64,000 nt of DNA from Batillaria attramentaria (GCA_018292915.2 JACVVK020000001.1:2986001-3050000), one strand, 5' to 3'. Counted from the first letter of the stretch, positions 11,252 through 24,147 are shown. The notes: generated by a model from the letters alone, not told the origin. Made by a program: numbers and translations.

Positions 11252-12950
11252 GTCATTTTCCTTAGCCGGAGCAGCTGCATATCTGTGTCAAATCAATAAT
11301 AATAAGAGGAAGATGTGACCGCAGAGAGTGTGAAAAGGGGCGTCACTAAACTGTACTAACCAGTACCGCCGCTGTACTACGTGTGATATCTTGACCAGAC
11401 AAATCAGACTCAATATCAAGAATCCTCAGGGGAAAAAAATATAACAGCCACAAAAAGTTGATAGACGAACAAGAAAAAAGTTTTCAAGTGTTCACTAAGC
11501 CATTACTGTGCTTTGAGTATTTCTGTATGAAGATCTGCTTCAGCGAAATATCATAATAGCATCGCACCCATGAACCTATATTCAGCTTTGCAAAATCCAG
11601 CGCAACTGAAACTTTTTGTTGTACTGATTTTGTTTTGTTATTTCGTTTTGTTTTGCGTTCTCCGTTCCACCAAAGTTGGCAGTGGTATTTACTGGCGAGT
11701 AAGACTACAATTTGTCTAATGCTATCCTGGCAGTTCGGGAATATACTTATCAGATCATCCAGAACCACCCTGGCATACATTACATAATCACCTCTTTCAT
11801 GTTCACATTATACATACAAACATAATAACAAAAACCCTCCTCTGCAAAACAGCATCTCTCTGTGCATGTACATCAAGCTCTTGATGACAACCCAAGAAGC
11901 GCACTACACCACTCTAAATCCAAAAAGCTACCTTCGGAATCCCGTTTCACTGCCTTGATAATGACAACCCGCCGAACCATCCGGGTCCTGCAAAGGGGAG
12001 AGAAGCGAGGGTGCCTGATGGGGTGCGAGAGGACGTTCATCTCTCAACACCTGAAGTCATTCTCCGGCGCAGCCAGGCGTCACCGGGCCGGGGGTGCCGC
12101 GCGATTAGTGGCGTCTGGAAAGGACATCTCACAGTTGCTGCAGCTGAGCTCGTCAACGGTCGTGGAGTATGCTTCCTGCATGCACAAGGCTGCTGCACCT
12201 CATTCATAATCACTGACAAAAGCCCGTGCAGAATTGTATTCAAGGTTTGTCACCTGTGAAGACTGAGTGACCTGAAAGGTTTGCATTTTCAATACCTTCA
12301 CAGAAATGTAACGTTACTGGTAAAATTTTTGGCGAAAAGGAAAAAAACAACATGCAAAAGCCCTTTGTTATATTTTTGTGACATTTACGTTCATAACGCC
12401 ACTGATATGGAAAACTGCCGATTTCGAAACTCTAAGGCTGTTTGCCAGATAGAAGGACGTTTCATTTAGCCTTGGCGAGCGTTTTCTTGACTTTGTGGCT
12501 TCTACTATTGGAGGAATACGATTTATTTATTTTTTAGCCTACGGTCCATTCCTGAACAGACTGGGACTTCAGTGACAAATCTTTTCAAAGGTAGCCACCA
12601 ATCAGCGCCGTCTGTTTCTCAGTCCACAACCAGATAACGTCGTCTGCTCAGTACGCGGTACACTTCTAGAACAACGTAATTATACACCAGTCAGAGTCAC
12701 CACAATGATTTCAGAAGTACATTGTAACCCAGGTGGCTGATCCTGATGCACAGGTTAAGCCGGCAAATTCGATGAAAAGTTTTCCACACGATGTTGTACG
12801 CCTGCCCTACGTATTGAGACTTGAAGTAGTTTAGAAATGTCTCTGTTGAGCGAAGTAAGTCATCAAGTGCACCCTCAGTAAATTTGAAGTTGTGGTCCTC
12901 CCCCATGGCTAAACCATGTAGTGAAGTGGCTTTGACCCCCTCCCCCTCAC
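11252..12950. other. Intergenic, no supported gene
   Basis: Open frames of 60-115 codons occur on both strands, without family motifs or bounded splice structure. No repeat family of this window was recognised here. Confidence 0.35.
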
Positions 12951-12956
12951 CCCCTT

Positions 12957-12957
<1 letters not shown>

Positions 12958-13008
<51 letters not shown>
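12958..13008. repeat. (CA)n microsatellite
   Basis: About 24 uninterrupted ca units. Confidence 0.95.
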
Positions 13009-13010
<2 letters not shown>

Positions 13011-13794
13011 CCTCTGGCTCAGGTTCAAATCTGGTAAAGAGACAATACTGAGACAGTCAGTGTCGTCAGTTAACGTGGACTTTTTGGAGGACCGTTTTCG
13101 ACCTGAAAATCACATTTTTCTGTGGACACCCGTGACTCTCTTAGCTTTCAGGCTTTTGGGAGGAGGGGAAGAACTGACTGACTCAACTATAGCGGTACTT
13201 TTTGCGTTTTCAAAGAGAGAGAGAGAGAGTTAGTTAGTTAGTTATTTAGGGCTTAACGCCGCGCAAGGAGAGAGAGAGAGAGTAAACAAGGACTAAAGAT
13301 CGAAAGGCTGAAGAAAAATTTGACCGTGTGTGAAAAAAGTACTTGAGAGTGGGAACCGAAAGAAAAAGAACTGAAATAAGATAGAGGAGCCACAGATGCC
13401 TTTTTTTTTTTTTTTTTTTTTTGCACGTGGGGCGGCCCCCTGCTTTGATCTCCCGTTGCAGGGGGGCGCCTCAGTGCCACCTGACGTCTGCGCATGCGCT
13501 GAGGCGGAACGCGCATGCCTAATGCGCCCGGGCCCGCAGAGGCGCGAACAACATATGGTAAAGTCATAAACTCCGCTTTTACCAAAAATATGGTCATAAA
13601 CGACCTCAGAAACCTGTCTCCGTGTTTCAAACCAGCAATCAGCGCCCACAGAAAGATGAAAGAAAAAGCATGTTTGTCTATGGCGCGCATCCGCCAGGCG
13701 AAGCCGTCCTGCCGCGGGTTCTCAGTTGTGAAGATAGCGCAATGGTACCTTGCCTATCATCACCACCACCACCTCCACCTCAGCTTCCTCCACT

Positions 13795-14365
13795 TCAAGA
13801 AGACTGAACCAACCGGTCCCCGTAGTGTAGTGGTTAGCACTTCGGACTACGGACCGGGAGACCCGGGTTCGAGTCCTAGCCGAGGCAAGCGGGATTTTTC
13901 GTACCTAGGTCGGCTCCTACCCAGAGCGGGTGTGCTATGGGCCCAATTGGGGAGGCTGTTGCCACACAGCCGAGCTTCACCCACTTCACGGGTGCGACTT
14001 TGGGGGTGCTTCCCTTGGTATGACACGTCTTATGATGTGGATGATTACACGGCCGGCACCGCAGGTGCCGTACTTCCCGGGCCTGGTTGGTGCCGGGATA
14101 TTTATGACAGGAAGCGTGGAATGCGACCCTGTCCCGCAGTCCCAAACCACACGGACCTCCATAGCATCATCTTACCATCATCCTCATCTCCATCATCATG
14201 CATAATACTAATAATAATAAAAAAAATTGCCCCAACTTCCGAGCCCTCCGTGGATTCCAGCCATTACCAGGGAGGAACACCACTGGATCTGGCAAAGAGT
14301 TGTGGCAGCCCCCCCCCCCCCAAAAAAAAAAAAAAAAAAAGAAAAGAAAAAAAGAAGATTGAACC
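13795..14365 (+). mobile_element. Composite tRNA-derived SINE, family B, copy 1, with target-site duplication
   Basis: The tRNA-like head begins near 13818 with A-box-like 'gtagtgtagtggttagcac' and B-box-like 'gggttcgagtcc'. A body shared with the copy at 40688 follows ('ggaggctgttgccacacag', 'gggggtgcttcccttgg', 'gatgattacacggccggc'), then a conserved 3' module ('ggaggaacaccactgga'). It ends in a C run and a poly-A tail (14309-14340). The flanks 'aagaagactgaacc' (about 13796) and 'aagaagattgaacc' (about 14352) match in 13 of 14 bases, as expected of a target-site duplication from LINE-driven insertion. Confidence 0.85.
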
Positions 14366-15416
14366 GCCGTGACAGCAGAGCTGGTGCCTCACTGAGAACT
14401 GAAAGTAGTAGTGGGTGCATGTACAAAAGTTCGTCTGTGACGACGGTCCTCAACTGATGTCCTTTTCGATGCCGGATGTGGAGTCAGTGTTAGTGGACCA
14501 CAATTTAGAAGTGCGTGCACAAGCAGTGCGTGTCGTTAATATACTATGTATATGTAGACAGATTCATTTTCGGCGACACTGTCCCGACAACCACAGAAGC
14601 CGGGCATGACCAACCGAACTGGCTCTAGTGTTATCATCCACCCAAATATTTGAAGTCCACAGCTGGCTTTAGTTTTACTATGCGTACACGTTTCAACAAT
14701 TGTTGCGTCCTAGCCGTTCTGTCCAGTACGAAACACGCCACTCGAGATTTCAAACCAAGAATTCCTCCGCCAAAAATAGTACTTACAGACGCAACGTTAG
14801 CTGCTTATCGAGAACCTACACGTTTTCAAGTACGTAACAAAGCCGCTGTTGATAAAGATCAGAAAGCGGGCGAGTTTCCTTTGAATCTCTCTTGCCAAAT
14901 GACTCCATCAGTTAGTTCTCGGCATCAGATGCGTAATTGTTCATCCGTTCTGCTTCTTTCCAGCAGATGTCTATCTCCCCCAAAGAAAGGAAAACGCTGG
15001 CATTCCCGGGTAGCAAAGACTGAAGCAGCAAAAGAAAAGAACTGACGGTCACAACTGTGGTGGTCTCATAACCGGCCGTACTTTATAGGATATAAACTTC
15101 GGGCAAACCGCTCATACATAAAAATAAGTTTTGTTTTCTTGAATGGCAAGTTGAGGCTAAATTTACGATTGTGTTGATTTCTTCTTTTATTTTTTTTCCC
15201 CTGTGCATGACAGACACTAACATAACCGAGGACAGTTTCAAAATAATAACGTTTTAGTAAGTCTGATTTTTTAGTGTGTTGCTTTGGGGTGTGCTTTTGA
15301 TTTGTTTGTCTGTTCGTTGGTATTTCGTCTTTTGGGGGTTTTATTGTTGCTTTTGGTTTGTTTCTCCGATTGATTAATTTTCTGGGGGATTTGTTGATGT
15401 TGTTTGTTGTTGTTGT

Positions 15417-15418
15417 TG

Positions 15419-15475
<57 letters not shown>

Positions 15476-15510
15476 TGAGCGTGCGTGCGTGCGTGCGTGT
15501 GTGTGTGTGG
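15417..15510. repeat. (GT)n(GC-GT)n microsatellite
   Basis: A gt run passes into repeated gcgt units and back to gt. GTTT-rich low-complexity sequence flanks it to about 15650 and ends in a G run. Confidence 0.9.
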
Positions 15511-15799
15511 TGTTTTGGTATTTGTTTTGGTTTGTTTGTTTGTTTGTTTGGGTTTTTTGTTTGTTTGTTTGTTTGTTTGATTGTTGTTGGGTTTGTTTTT
15601 TGTTTTTTGTTTGTTTGTTTTTTTAGGGGGAGGGGGTGGGATGGGGGGGGGGGGGCTAGAGGGTTGCGGAAAATACTGGACCGTTTGGCTTGTCTATTTC
15701 AGGTCCCCACAAAGTTGTTTGGTTTGGGTTTTTTTTTTTCCTTTGAGACTGTGGAGAATGTCTCAGGGTGTCGAAAAGTATGACTTCGATGTCAGAAAG

Positions 15800-16560
15800 G
15801 GAAGCTTTACGTTCCTGAAAACTGTGCGTGCGGGATATTTAGAATCTGCGCCGTTGATACTTTGAGTGTGCGAGGAGCAAAAGAGATGAGCTCCATGATG
15901 TAGCGCACCAGAAGGCGCGATAACTCACCCGGCAAAACAGCCACGGTTGTCTACCCTGCGACATCATGGCTGTGTTTATTCGGCCTATCTCTCCTTTGCA
16001 ACCGACGGTTGTGCTTTCCCGCGCTTCGTTTGACGAACGCTATCGATACAGAAGCGAGCTGTTTTCACTCCAAACAGAATCGCGCGCGGCATAAGCCTGT
16101 CGTAGAAAGCGAACTCCTGCTCATATTCGAAGCAAAAATACGGAGGCGGTGTTTTCGGCTTGATGAGCATGGAGCCAGCTAAAAAACTTCAAAACATGGC
16201 CGCGTTTCGAGGCCGCGCTGGGCGCTCTCAGTTTACACTTTATTCCAGCGGCTGCGGCAAGGGTTGCAGAAAATAATGCCCGGAACCGCAGTTGTTGTGT
16301 CATGTGTTTGAAAATGCCAGGCAGTAAACACTAACATAATCCGAGCAAGGCAGGAATAACCTACTGTTCATGCAACCGACACTGGCGTTGGTTTGCGAAG
16401 CAAGGCGTAGTGCAACAACACAAACCTTTTTCTTTTTTTTTTTTCAAGCTTAGGTCCACCGTTACGTCCCACATTTCCAGGGTTCATAGAATACAGTTGT
16501 TTTTTTGTTTTTTTTTTTAATAGGGAACAGTTGTGCTTGTAAGTCAGTGCCCCTGGTGAC
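15800..16560. other. Intergenic, no supported gene
   Basis: No recognisable coding motif, RNA gene or window-wide repeat was seen between the GT-rich tract and the SINE at 16578. Confidence 0.3.
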
Positions 16561-16577
16561 GGTGTCTAACATGGTAC

Positions 16578-16762
16578 GGGGAGCCGGGGTGGCCGAATGG
16601 TAGAGCGTTGGACGTCCAGTAATGCTCGGGTCGTGAGTTCGCATCCCGGCTGGGGCCAATTATTTCTGCTGGCTTTATCATCGTTGCCCCGTCTTTGATA
16701 TCACTCGTATGTGTTGGAAAAGGACGTTAACCCCCCCCCCCCCCCCCAAACACCCACCCACC
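16578..16762 (+). mobile_element. tRNA-derived SINE, family A, full length with target-site duplication
   Basis: The tRNA-like head (A-box-like 'ggtggccgaatggtagagc', B-box-like 'gagttcgcatccc') leads into 'gttgccccgtctttgatatc' and 'ggaaaaggacgttaac', and a C-rich 'cacccaccca' end. 'ctaacatggtac' just upstream (16566-16577) and 'ctaacatggcac' just downstream (16763-16774) form a 12-bp target-site duplication with one mismatch. This is the clearest full-length copy. Confidence 0.88.
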
Positions 16763-16774
16763 CTAACATGGCAC

Positions 16775-16777
<3 letters not shown>

Positions 16778-16810
<33 letters not shown>

Positions 16811-16980
16811 GGTATTTGTGGGGCGCATTTGTTTAGAATAATCTACACGTACAGTGCATGCACTTAGACACTCACGGTCGTCAAGATATAACACCATGGG
16901 CCATTGTCAAGGCTCAGGCTGGCCAAAAATCGCGGCCCTACAAAAGCTTGTTTTGTACCGCCGGAGGGATGCAGAAGACT
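16778..16980 (-). mobile_element. (ATT)n-tailed dispersed element, partial
   Basis: A run of about ten aat units on the plus strand is followed by 'ggtatttgtggggcgca', resembling the start of the copy at 34485 ('gggtatttgtggcgcccc'). On the minus strand this is an element ending in an (ATT)n tail. Related ends occur at 24740-24882 and 53860-53966. The inner boundary is uncertain. Confidence 0.4.
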
Positions 16981-17144
16981 CAAAGGCGCTGGTTGGATGG
17001 TACACAACATCTCGGCGCCATATCCACTGCTACAAGGAAAGCGCCGTAGGCTCGAAGAAAGCCCTATTTCTCTTATACTAGAAGCCGTAAAGTTAAAGAT
17101 TACAATGCTTGAATATAGCATGACCTCATTTGATGAGCAGTACG

Positions 17145-17350
17145 CATATTTAGCAGGACTTCGTAAGGAGGACTTCGCTGAGCAGCGTAATAAACCTATA
17201 ACCCATTTACATGTAAATTAAGCACGTTAGGAGTACCACTAGCTAATCGTGTCGCGTTATCCGCTCGCACCGGGCCTCTGCCGTGTGACCCTAATGTAAA
17301 TGGGCTGCGCTGCTCAGCGAAGTCCTCCTTACGAAGTCCTACTAAATATG
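17145..17350. mobile_element. Foldback element with 43-bp inverted arms
   Basis: The arm at 17145-17187 and the arm at 17308-17350 are reverse complements with one mismatch in 43. Both contain 'cttcgtaaggaggacttcgc' in arm sense. A shorter 'cccatttaca' match continues inward on both sides. No transposase frame lies in the ~120-bp interior and no target duplication was clear. Confidence 0.75.
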
Positions 17351-18480
17351 CCTAGTCTGAAGATAAAGCTTCGTAAGCGGAATTACCCCCTCCGTTCAAC
17401 CCGCACGTAGTTCTTTTAATATTAGTAGAACACCAACTGCAATACAATAACGTTTTGCTGACAACACCGGTTTTCTGAGAAGCCATGAAATGTAGGTTTG
17501 TGGCCCTTTAAAGGTTATCCCAGTTCCATCAATAACTGACTGCGCGCGGTTCTGCTCCAGATTCCGTTACAAAACACACTGTGTATGATTAAAAACGAAC
17601 CCGTCACGGACCATGACGACGGCAAACAAACCTGCCTTTTGGGTCTTCGAGGGTAATATTTGGGACATCTCACACAAGGTCCAGATTTGTGTCTCGGTCT
17701 GAAGTGCCGCTAGAGAGATCTGTGTAAAGATGAGGGAACTCTTCCCTGGCGCCGCGTAACTTCTTTGTTTTGGGGGATGAAAACTGATGATAATGTTTAT
17801 TACTGTGTTATCTCTGACTGCCGGTGAACCCAGCCCCCCCCCCCCCCCCCCCTGGCCTGACGAGCATGTAGCAAGGACTACTATATCTGCTACCAATAGA
17901 GCCCTTGTTCGTATGCACTGCCGAGGGTTCGCTTAAAAAAAAAAAAAAAACTTTTTGAAGATGCACTCTGAGAAGAGAAGTTCAGGCCTCTCTTTTTGTA
18001 GTGATGTAACGTTGATATGCAAACGAATCATGCGTCCTACTTCCAAATCAATGACGCGTCGACAAAAAGAGACAAAAGTGGTGTCTGCTGATCAGTTCTC
18101 CGGCAGTAGACGCGCCAACAAAGAGTTAAACATGTGGCAGACTAGGGATATCTGTAAAACGTGCTTGGAGAATCGAAATTTCTGTCGGCGTATGAGGCAT
18201 ATATGCACAAAACTGTACGTCAAACAATGAACTTCATCATCGAGGCAATCAATTGAATGTGCAAAATTCAAATCGTGGAGCGCATGCACTTTAAAAGTCA
18301 GTCAATTCTATTAATCAGTTTTATGTGCCGATTATGCCGTAAACTATCGTTAATTAAGTTCGTTGCATTTGTGGTCCCATTCAAGGCGCAGAATCCCCAT
18401 ACAACTAACTTCAGGAATTACTTGTATGCTCATCTGAGACATTTGTTACTATGATATGAATCCCACTATGGATTCAACGC
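17350..18480. other. Intergenic, no supported gene
   Basis: Only a C run near 17826 and a poly-A near 17935 were noted. No coding motif was seen. Confidence 0.3.
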
Positions 18481-18497
18481 ATTGCCTCTTTCGCTGT

Positions 18498-18636
18498 CTT
18501 TGTTGTTGTTGTTGTTGTCGTTGTTGTTGTCGTTGTTGTTGTTGTTTGTTGTTATTGTTTGTTGTTGTTGTTTTGTTGATGTTTTTTGTTTTGTATTGTT
18601 TGTTTGTTTCCTTGTTTTGTTTGTTTGCTTTTTGTT

Positions 18637-18729
<93 letters not shown>

Positions 18730-18740
18730 AGGGGGGGGGG
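18498..18740. repeat. (GTT)n, (GTTT)n and (TG)n compound microsatellite
   Basis: A gtt/gtc run passes into gtttgttt and then into about 44 uninterrupted tg units (18640-18727), ending in a G run. Confidence 0.95.
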
Positions 18741-19405
18741 GCCTTTACGTAAACACTGACTGAACATTCCAAGCGACAGGCCCGGGATGGAACTTTAGAC
18801 AACGACTTCATCTCCTGCCATCCAGTGATCAAGAATCATGCCGTTTTTTTACCCAAAAAAATCTCTGGAGTATACTTCAGGTATATTTTTGCCATAGACA
18901 TGTGATCTGCCCACCAGGAGTCAGTCTCAGTACGAATATATGTGTGAGTTCTCACTTGGAACACCAACATTTTGCACCGGAACACCCTTCCCAATAGATA
19001 CAATTTTTACCCAACAATTTTTCTGTCTGCAACAGAGTTCAGCCACCTATGCGAAGTGACCCAGACACCATTCAGCGCTGCATACCCAGTTACTGCTACA
19101 ATCCAGTTTGCGAGGCGGGACAGTAGCACCTGGCTCTTCAGTTCCGAATGCATTTCCACCGACGCAGACGCCTGTCACTGAAGTAGCAATGTGACACTTG
19201 CTTTCCAATTGTCTGTCGGGTCATATTTCTGTTTCCCATATATATTATGCAAAGCACGGCAGCACGAATCAGGGTTGGAGCTAAAGGTTCAGGCAAGGGC
19301 CCAACCGTGGGACGACACAGTATACTGGTAGAGACGAGACAACGCCACACGTGAGAACTACACAACCACTTCATGCTCAGAGTGAATCTGTCTCCTATCA
19401 GCTGG

Positions 19406-19578
19406 TAAGTAAGCCAGGACAGTCAAGCGGTAGAACATTGGACTGTCAATGCTCGAGTCCTGACTTCGAATCCTGGCTAGGAGCCCAAAATTTGTGCTGG
19501 CTTTTCCCTCGTTGCCCCGTTTTAATGTGGTGTGGTGGAAAAGGACGTTAGAGCTCTAAGCATCCATCCTACCCACCT
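19406..19578 (+). mobile_element. tRNA-derived SINE, family A, diverged copy
   Basis: The head 'agccaggacagtcaagcggt' with B-box-like 'gacttcgaatcc' is followed by 'atttgtgctggcttttccc', 'gttgccccg' and 'gtggaaaaggacgtta'. The 'gatatcacc' block is lost. Confidence 0.75.
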
Positions 19579-19659
19579 ATCAGCTGGAAAAAGAAAAAGA
19601 AGAAGAATCAATCAGTAAATGTCAGACTGCTCCGCTCCCCCCCCCCCCCCGCCTCCTTC

Positions 19660-19750
19660 CTAGAATCCCGGCCCTTTTCTTGTTGCCCCATCTTTGATAT
19701 CACCCATACTCGTTGGAAAAGGACGTTAAACTCCCAAACACCACTCCCTC
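19660..19750 (+). mobile_element. SINE family A 3' fragment
   Basis: 'gttgccccatctttgatatc', 'ggaaaaggacgttaaactcc' and 'caaacacc' are present without a tRNA-like head. It directly follows the copy at 19406. Confidence 0.65.
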
Positions 19751-19799
19751 CCTCATCCTACACCCCCCCACTCCCCCCAAAAACTGAGTAAAAAATATT

Positions 19800-20880
19800 T
19801 TTTAAAAAGTAGTTGGGAGTGCAGTAAATGTCACTTGTGTAAATGCGGTTGCTTGACTCGAACAGCCGGTTAATAGACACGCGGCAGAAACCAGTTGCAG
19901 AAAGAAATATCGTGCGCAGCCCGGTCGGCCCTGGCAAGGCGATGTGCTTGGGGACCCCAAAGATCTTTCTGGAGAGTTGGAAAAGTTGGAAGGGAGGCAG
20001 CGTGACTAAGGTAAATACACATATTTCACTGAGTGTTGCGATCGCCTGACAAGACCTGTCAATACACAGCTCGTGTTTCGCCTACCCCGCCACATCAGTC
20101 AAAGCGAAACCAAAACCCCTCGCTTGTACTGCCTGCCTCTGTGTTTGTAGGTCTGAGGTCATGTTGGACAAGGGGAGAAGAGTATCAGTACTGGAAGGTT
20201 TTTTCTTGTCGTTTGTATCAGTTCGTATATATTTGTGTTTTCGTTTGGCTGTGTTGCTAAAGGCAGCTGTTGGTGTAAGCTGGTGTAGTCATAGTCTGAC
20301 GCAGGTATTCTTTGAAACTCTCCTGTCTGCCGGGTTACACTGAGACTCAGTAGAGGAAGAATCGCTGTGCGCTGTAGATTTTGTTCGCAAAGTCAATCAG
20401 TTCAATCAGTTACCGATGATAATAATTATTTGTCATTAGAAAAAAAATTCCCCGCACCCCAACGTGCCTCTCTCTCTCTCTCTCTCTAGGAACGGCAAGC
20501 TTCAGTGGAAACGGTTACTGTGCTAACATCTTGATTCTTCTACCGTGGTTAAATAAACTCTCTCTCTCTCTCTCTCTCTCTCTGCTACGGCAAGTTTTAA
20601 TTTTTATTATGCTAATAACCTCTTCCGTTGTAAAATAAATGACTTTATTGTTAGCGTATCCCATCTCATACCACCACCACCACCAACCCTCACCCACTCC
20701 CGCCACCCCCGTGTTTGAGTTCGAGAAATGACCAAGGCCGCAGTTGGGAGCGGTGGTGAGTCTGGTGACTGAGGAGCAGGGGGTTGTGGTATGACGGTGT
20801 GTGTGTGGGGGGGGGGGGAGGGGGAGGATGCGGAGTGTTCATAAAAATACACATTTAAAAACCTCACTATAAGTAGTTTC
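19800..20880. other. Intergenic with short (CT)n and (CCA)n tracts
   Basis: (CT)n tracts lie near 20468-20488 and 20558-20582, with a ccacc-rich strip near 20672. No coding motif was seen. Confidence 0.35.
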
Positions 20881-20881
20881 A

Positions 20882-20882
<1 letters not shown>

Positions 20883-20960
<78 letters not shown>
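20883..20960. repeat. (CA)n microsatellite
   Basis: About 39 uninterrupted ca units. Confidence 0.95.
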
Positions 20961-20962
<2 letters not shown>

Positions 20963-21145
20963 AAACTGGCGATCTGCGGCAAAAGGTAAAACGATTTAGC
21001 CATCACGTCTACCATTCGTTACCCCCACGTGCACCATAAGGCTAATCATCGCTGTGCAGTTAATGGTGTGCATAGACACCGCACTAATTGTTCCGGCTTT
21101 TTCTTCTTCTTCTTTTTATTTTTTATTTGCAGACTCATGTGTGCC

Positions 21146-21146
<1 letters not shown>

Positions 21147-21215
<69 letters not shown>
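21147..21215. repeat. (GT)n microsatellite
   Basis: About 34 uninterrupted gt units. It lies 190 bp from the (CA)n tract in opposite phase. Confidence 0.95.
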
Positions 21216-21216
<1 letters not shown>

Positions 21217-22597
21217 ATACGGTTATGTCGTCCAATCAACAGAAAATGTTCTCAGTCTCTGTGTATTAAGCAGAATGTGGTCTGAATAAATCACATGGTT
21301 GCATAAAATCTGTTTTTCTGTTTTTAAATCTTCTAGTAATAATCTGACTTACTTTGTCGATTTTACAAATTCAAGAACTCGACATTGAAATCCCGTGATG
21401 GATTCTACTCATTGTCTCTATCCGTTAGTTGTTGTTGTTGTTGTTGTTTTGCATTTTTCCTTTCTACATCCCCGCCTCCGCCCTCTTGCCTCCGCCCCCC
21501 TCCACCCCACAATTTGCTTTCTTTTCCTTTTCTTTTTTCCTCCACTTTTTTTCTTCTTGTTTGTTTTGTTTTCTTTGAATTGTGTTGTTGTCATTATTGT
21601 TGTAAATGTCAGTTGTTGACGTTGCTGTTTTGTTGTCGTTGTCTGCATGCTTGTTTGCTTTACATTATGAAGAACCGGCTTGAGCAATGATGGCCTTTGC
21701 TCTTGACCATTTGATTCAGTGGCGGGACAGACAACACGCCAAAGATACACGGATGCACTGATGCCACCACTGTAGTAACTATAAGCCATTGCAAAGTGGA
21801 CACTGTTATCAACATCAACACATTCCTGTCAATCAACCTTTACGTCAGACTGCCTCGTGCCGACCGGAACCGCACCGGAAAATCGATCTGTCCACGCCTG
21901 TCCGATAGCACCCCTAGTATTACGTCACAGGTTTCCGCGTACCGTCTCATATTACGTCATCGGTTCTTGCGCCTCTTCGTCGGTGGCCAGTCTGCTCACC
22001 ACAGCTGACGGATTTCCTCCAATTAGAGAGCGAGTGGTCGTGGTAGAAGGGATCTTGAACGTCCGCGGCACGGTGGGGTGGCAAATGTCTCATTAAACTG
22101 AAACGGGGGAGCCGACTGTTGAAAGGGAAGCGTCCCTCAGAGAGGCGGTATAAACTTCAAAGAAAAGTTATAGCGCAGTTTTATAATTTTTACACAGCAT
22201 GCAGAGCACCAGGGAACTGATTTAAAAAAAATGCTATACGATAAATTATACAGCACAAAAGAACGAAAAAAGCTTTAAAAAATAACTAAATAAAAAAACC
22301 GCCTAAAAAAGAAAAATATATTAAAAAGAAAAATATACTAAAAAATAACTAAATAAAAAATAACTAAATAAAAAGTAACAGGAAAAACAATCTCGAAAGA
22401 ATCTTATTTCCTTTTAGTTTTTTTTAATGCTGTTGTTGTTGCTTCCCCCCGCCCTAACTCGTGCACCAAGCCAATGTGTCTGTGATGTAAAAAAAAATAT
22501 TTTTTTTTTTTTCCCAAATTCACTGCAGCCGTTATCGTCATTTGAAAGTTTGGACTCCAAGTGTAACTCCTCCGCAAACCACACGCCTCGCAAATAT

Positions 22598-22805
22598 CAA
22601 GGAAATGAAGCTCGCGCAAATATACAAGGTATGATCGTCATTCAAGTTGCTGACGTCATATTTGATTGACGTTATGCTAGCGTTTCTTGATGATGTTTCG
22701 CCAACCATCGAGGAAATGAAGCTCGCGCAGTAACGTAACAATATGATCGTCATTTTGCCGACGTCATAATTTTATTTGATTGACGCAATGCTGGCGTTTC
22801 TTTGG
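22598..22805. repeat. About 110-bp tandem duplication carrying TGACGTCA sites
   Basis: Two copies begin 'ggaaatgaagctcgcgca' (22599 and 22711). Each continues with 'atgatcgtcatt', a 'gacgtcat' block and 'gattgacg', and ends 'ggcgtttctt' or 'agcgtttctt'. The first copy holds a perfect CRE palindrome (tgacgtca) and the second a near match (cgacgtca). No gene start was identified next to it, so a regulatory role is only possible. Confidence 0.65.
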
Positions 22806-23359
22806 AATGTCTCCCCACTGTTTTCAGAATTTCTCTATTTGGAGACGTGAAAAGCAGGAATTTCATCGATGTACTAGTGGCGCACCCACACACATATATT
22901 CACTGACAAGCGCGCGTCCAAGAGATCAGGCTTCGGGAAGTAACTCTGTCTAAGGAAAACGACTTTGTTAGAGGGTTTCATTCCAAACAAACTGATTGTA
23001 CCCATGTAGAGCCTCGCATACGTCAATATGTTAGTGGCGTCAGTCATCTAGGCGAGCTAACACGACCTTATGTGTTTCGGGTTTTGCGAGCGCAAAGAGG
23101 CACGGAAAGGGTTTCCAGTACTTTCTTTATGTCAACATGCCTGATGTCAGAGAGGTTGCGTATGCGTGCGCGCGGAGATACGTGACACAACGACCGTGAC
23201 GACAGCCAGTCACATATTGGGCTGGTGGCCATCTTGTTTGTTGTTGTTGTTGTTGTTTGTTGTTTTGTGCGGGAGTTGGGGTGTTAGATGGGAGACTGAT
23301 ATGGCTTAATGAATCAGTCATGGTTTAAAACTTTGACTAGTAGTGCGCACGCACGCACG

Positions 23360-23360
<1 letters not shown>

Positions 23361-23453
<93 letters not shown>
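23361..23453. repeat. (CA)n microsatellite
   Basis: About 46 uninterrupted ca units preceded by gcac units. Confidence 0.95.
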
Positions 23454-23456
<3 letters not shown>

Positions 23457-23776
23457 CCTTCGGACACGGTATGTGACAGTGTGAACCAGTGACGAATGCG
23501 TTTACTGGAGTCGGGACGATTGTGGTGGGGGCTGGAGGGGTTGGGGAGTGGAGACTAAGGGTAGGGTTAGTGAACTGACTGAGGGATGGGGGGGGGGGGG
23601 GGGGCTCAACACTGAAAGATGGAAACCTCCCATCCACCCATCGGAGTGTTCCGAATTTGTCCTGGAAAATGAATTAACGACACCATTCCTTCCTCATAAC
23701 TTTCTCGCCAACTCGCAGGGAAAGGCGGGAGCAGGATGCGAAGGGAGTCATCAGAAAGCCATCGACCGGCACCTGC

Positions 23777-23819
<43 letters not shown>

Positions 23820-23860
23820 CCCCTCCATCCATCCGTCCATCCATCCATCTGTCCTTCCAT
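23777..23860. repeat. (CT)n and (CCAT)n microsatellites
   Basis: About 20 ct units are followed by ccat/ccgt units. Confidence 0.85.
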
Positions 23861-24100
23861 CCATCTCAGTAGAGGCCGTCAGAGCGAAACCTAGCAAATC
23901 TTCCGCAACCTCCATTGCTCTACACCACGGGGTTTACTCAAAATTGCTGAGACTTTTTCTAGTGCTGCTAAGGTTCAAACTGAGGTGGTGTTATTGTTGT
24001 TGTTGTTGTTGTTAAGTCTTTACGACGACCGACCTCAGAGGCCACATACTCATGAAAAACTAGCGGATGTAACTGGCATTGCCGGGGCTGATGATGTGCG

Positions 24101-24101
24101 G

Positions 24102-24147
<46 letters not shown>
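24101..24147. repeat. (CAA)n microsatellite
   Basis: About 15 caa units. Confidence 0.9.

Noticed and set aside
11862..12259. 115- and 82-codon overlapping frames rich in Arg/Ser/Ala
   Set aside because: Two frames over one GC-richer patch, no family motif. A decayed exon is possible but not supportable.
13818..13890. Possible tRNA gene (also near 16578, 39775 and 40690)
   Set aside because: The pol III boxes are present, but each is followed by the same repeat body and a SINE tail with target duplications. No complete cloverleaf with paired acceptor stem was convincing.
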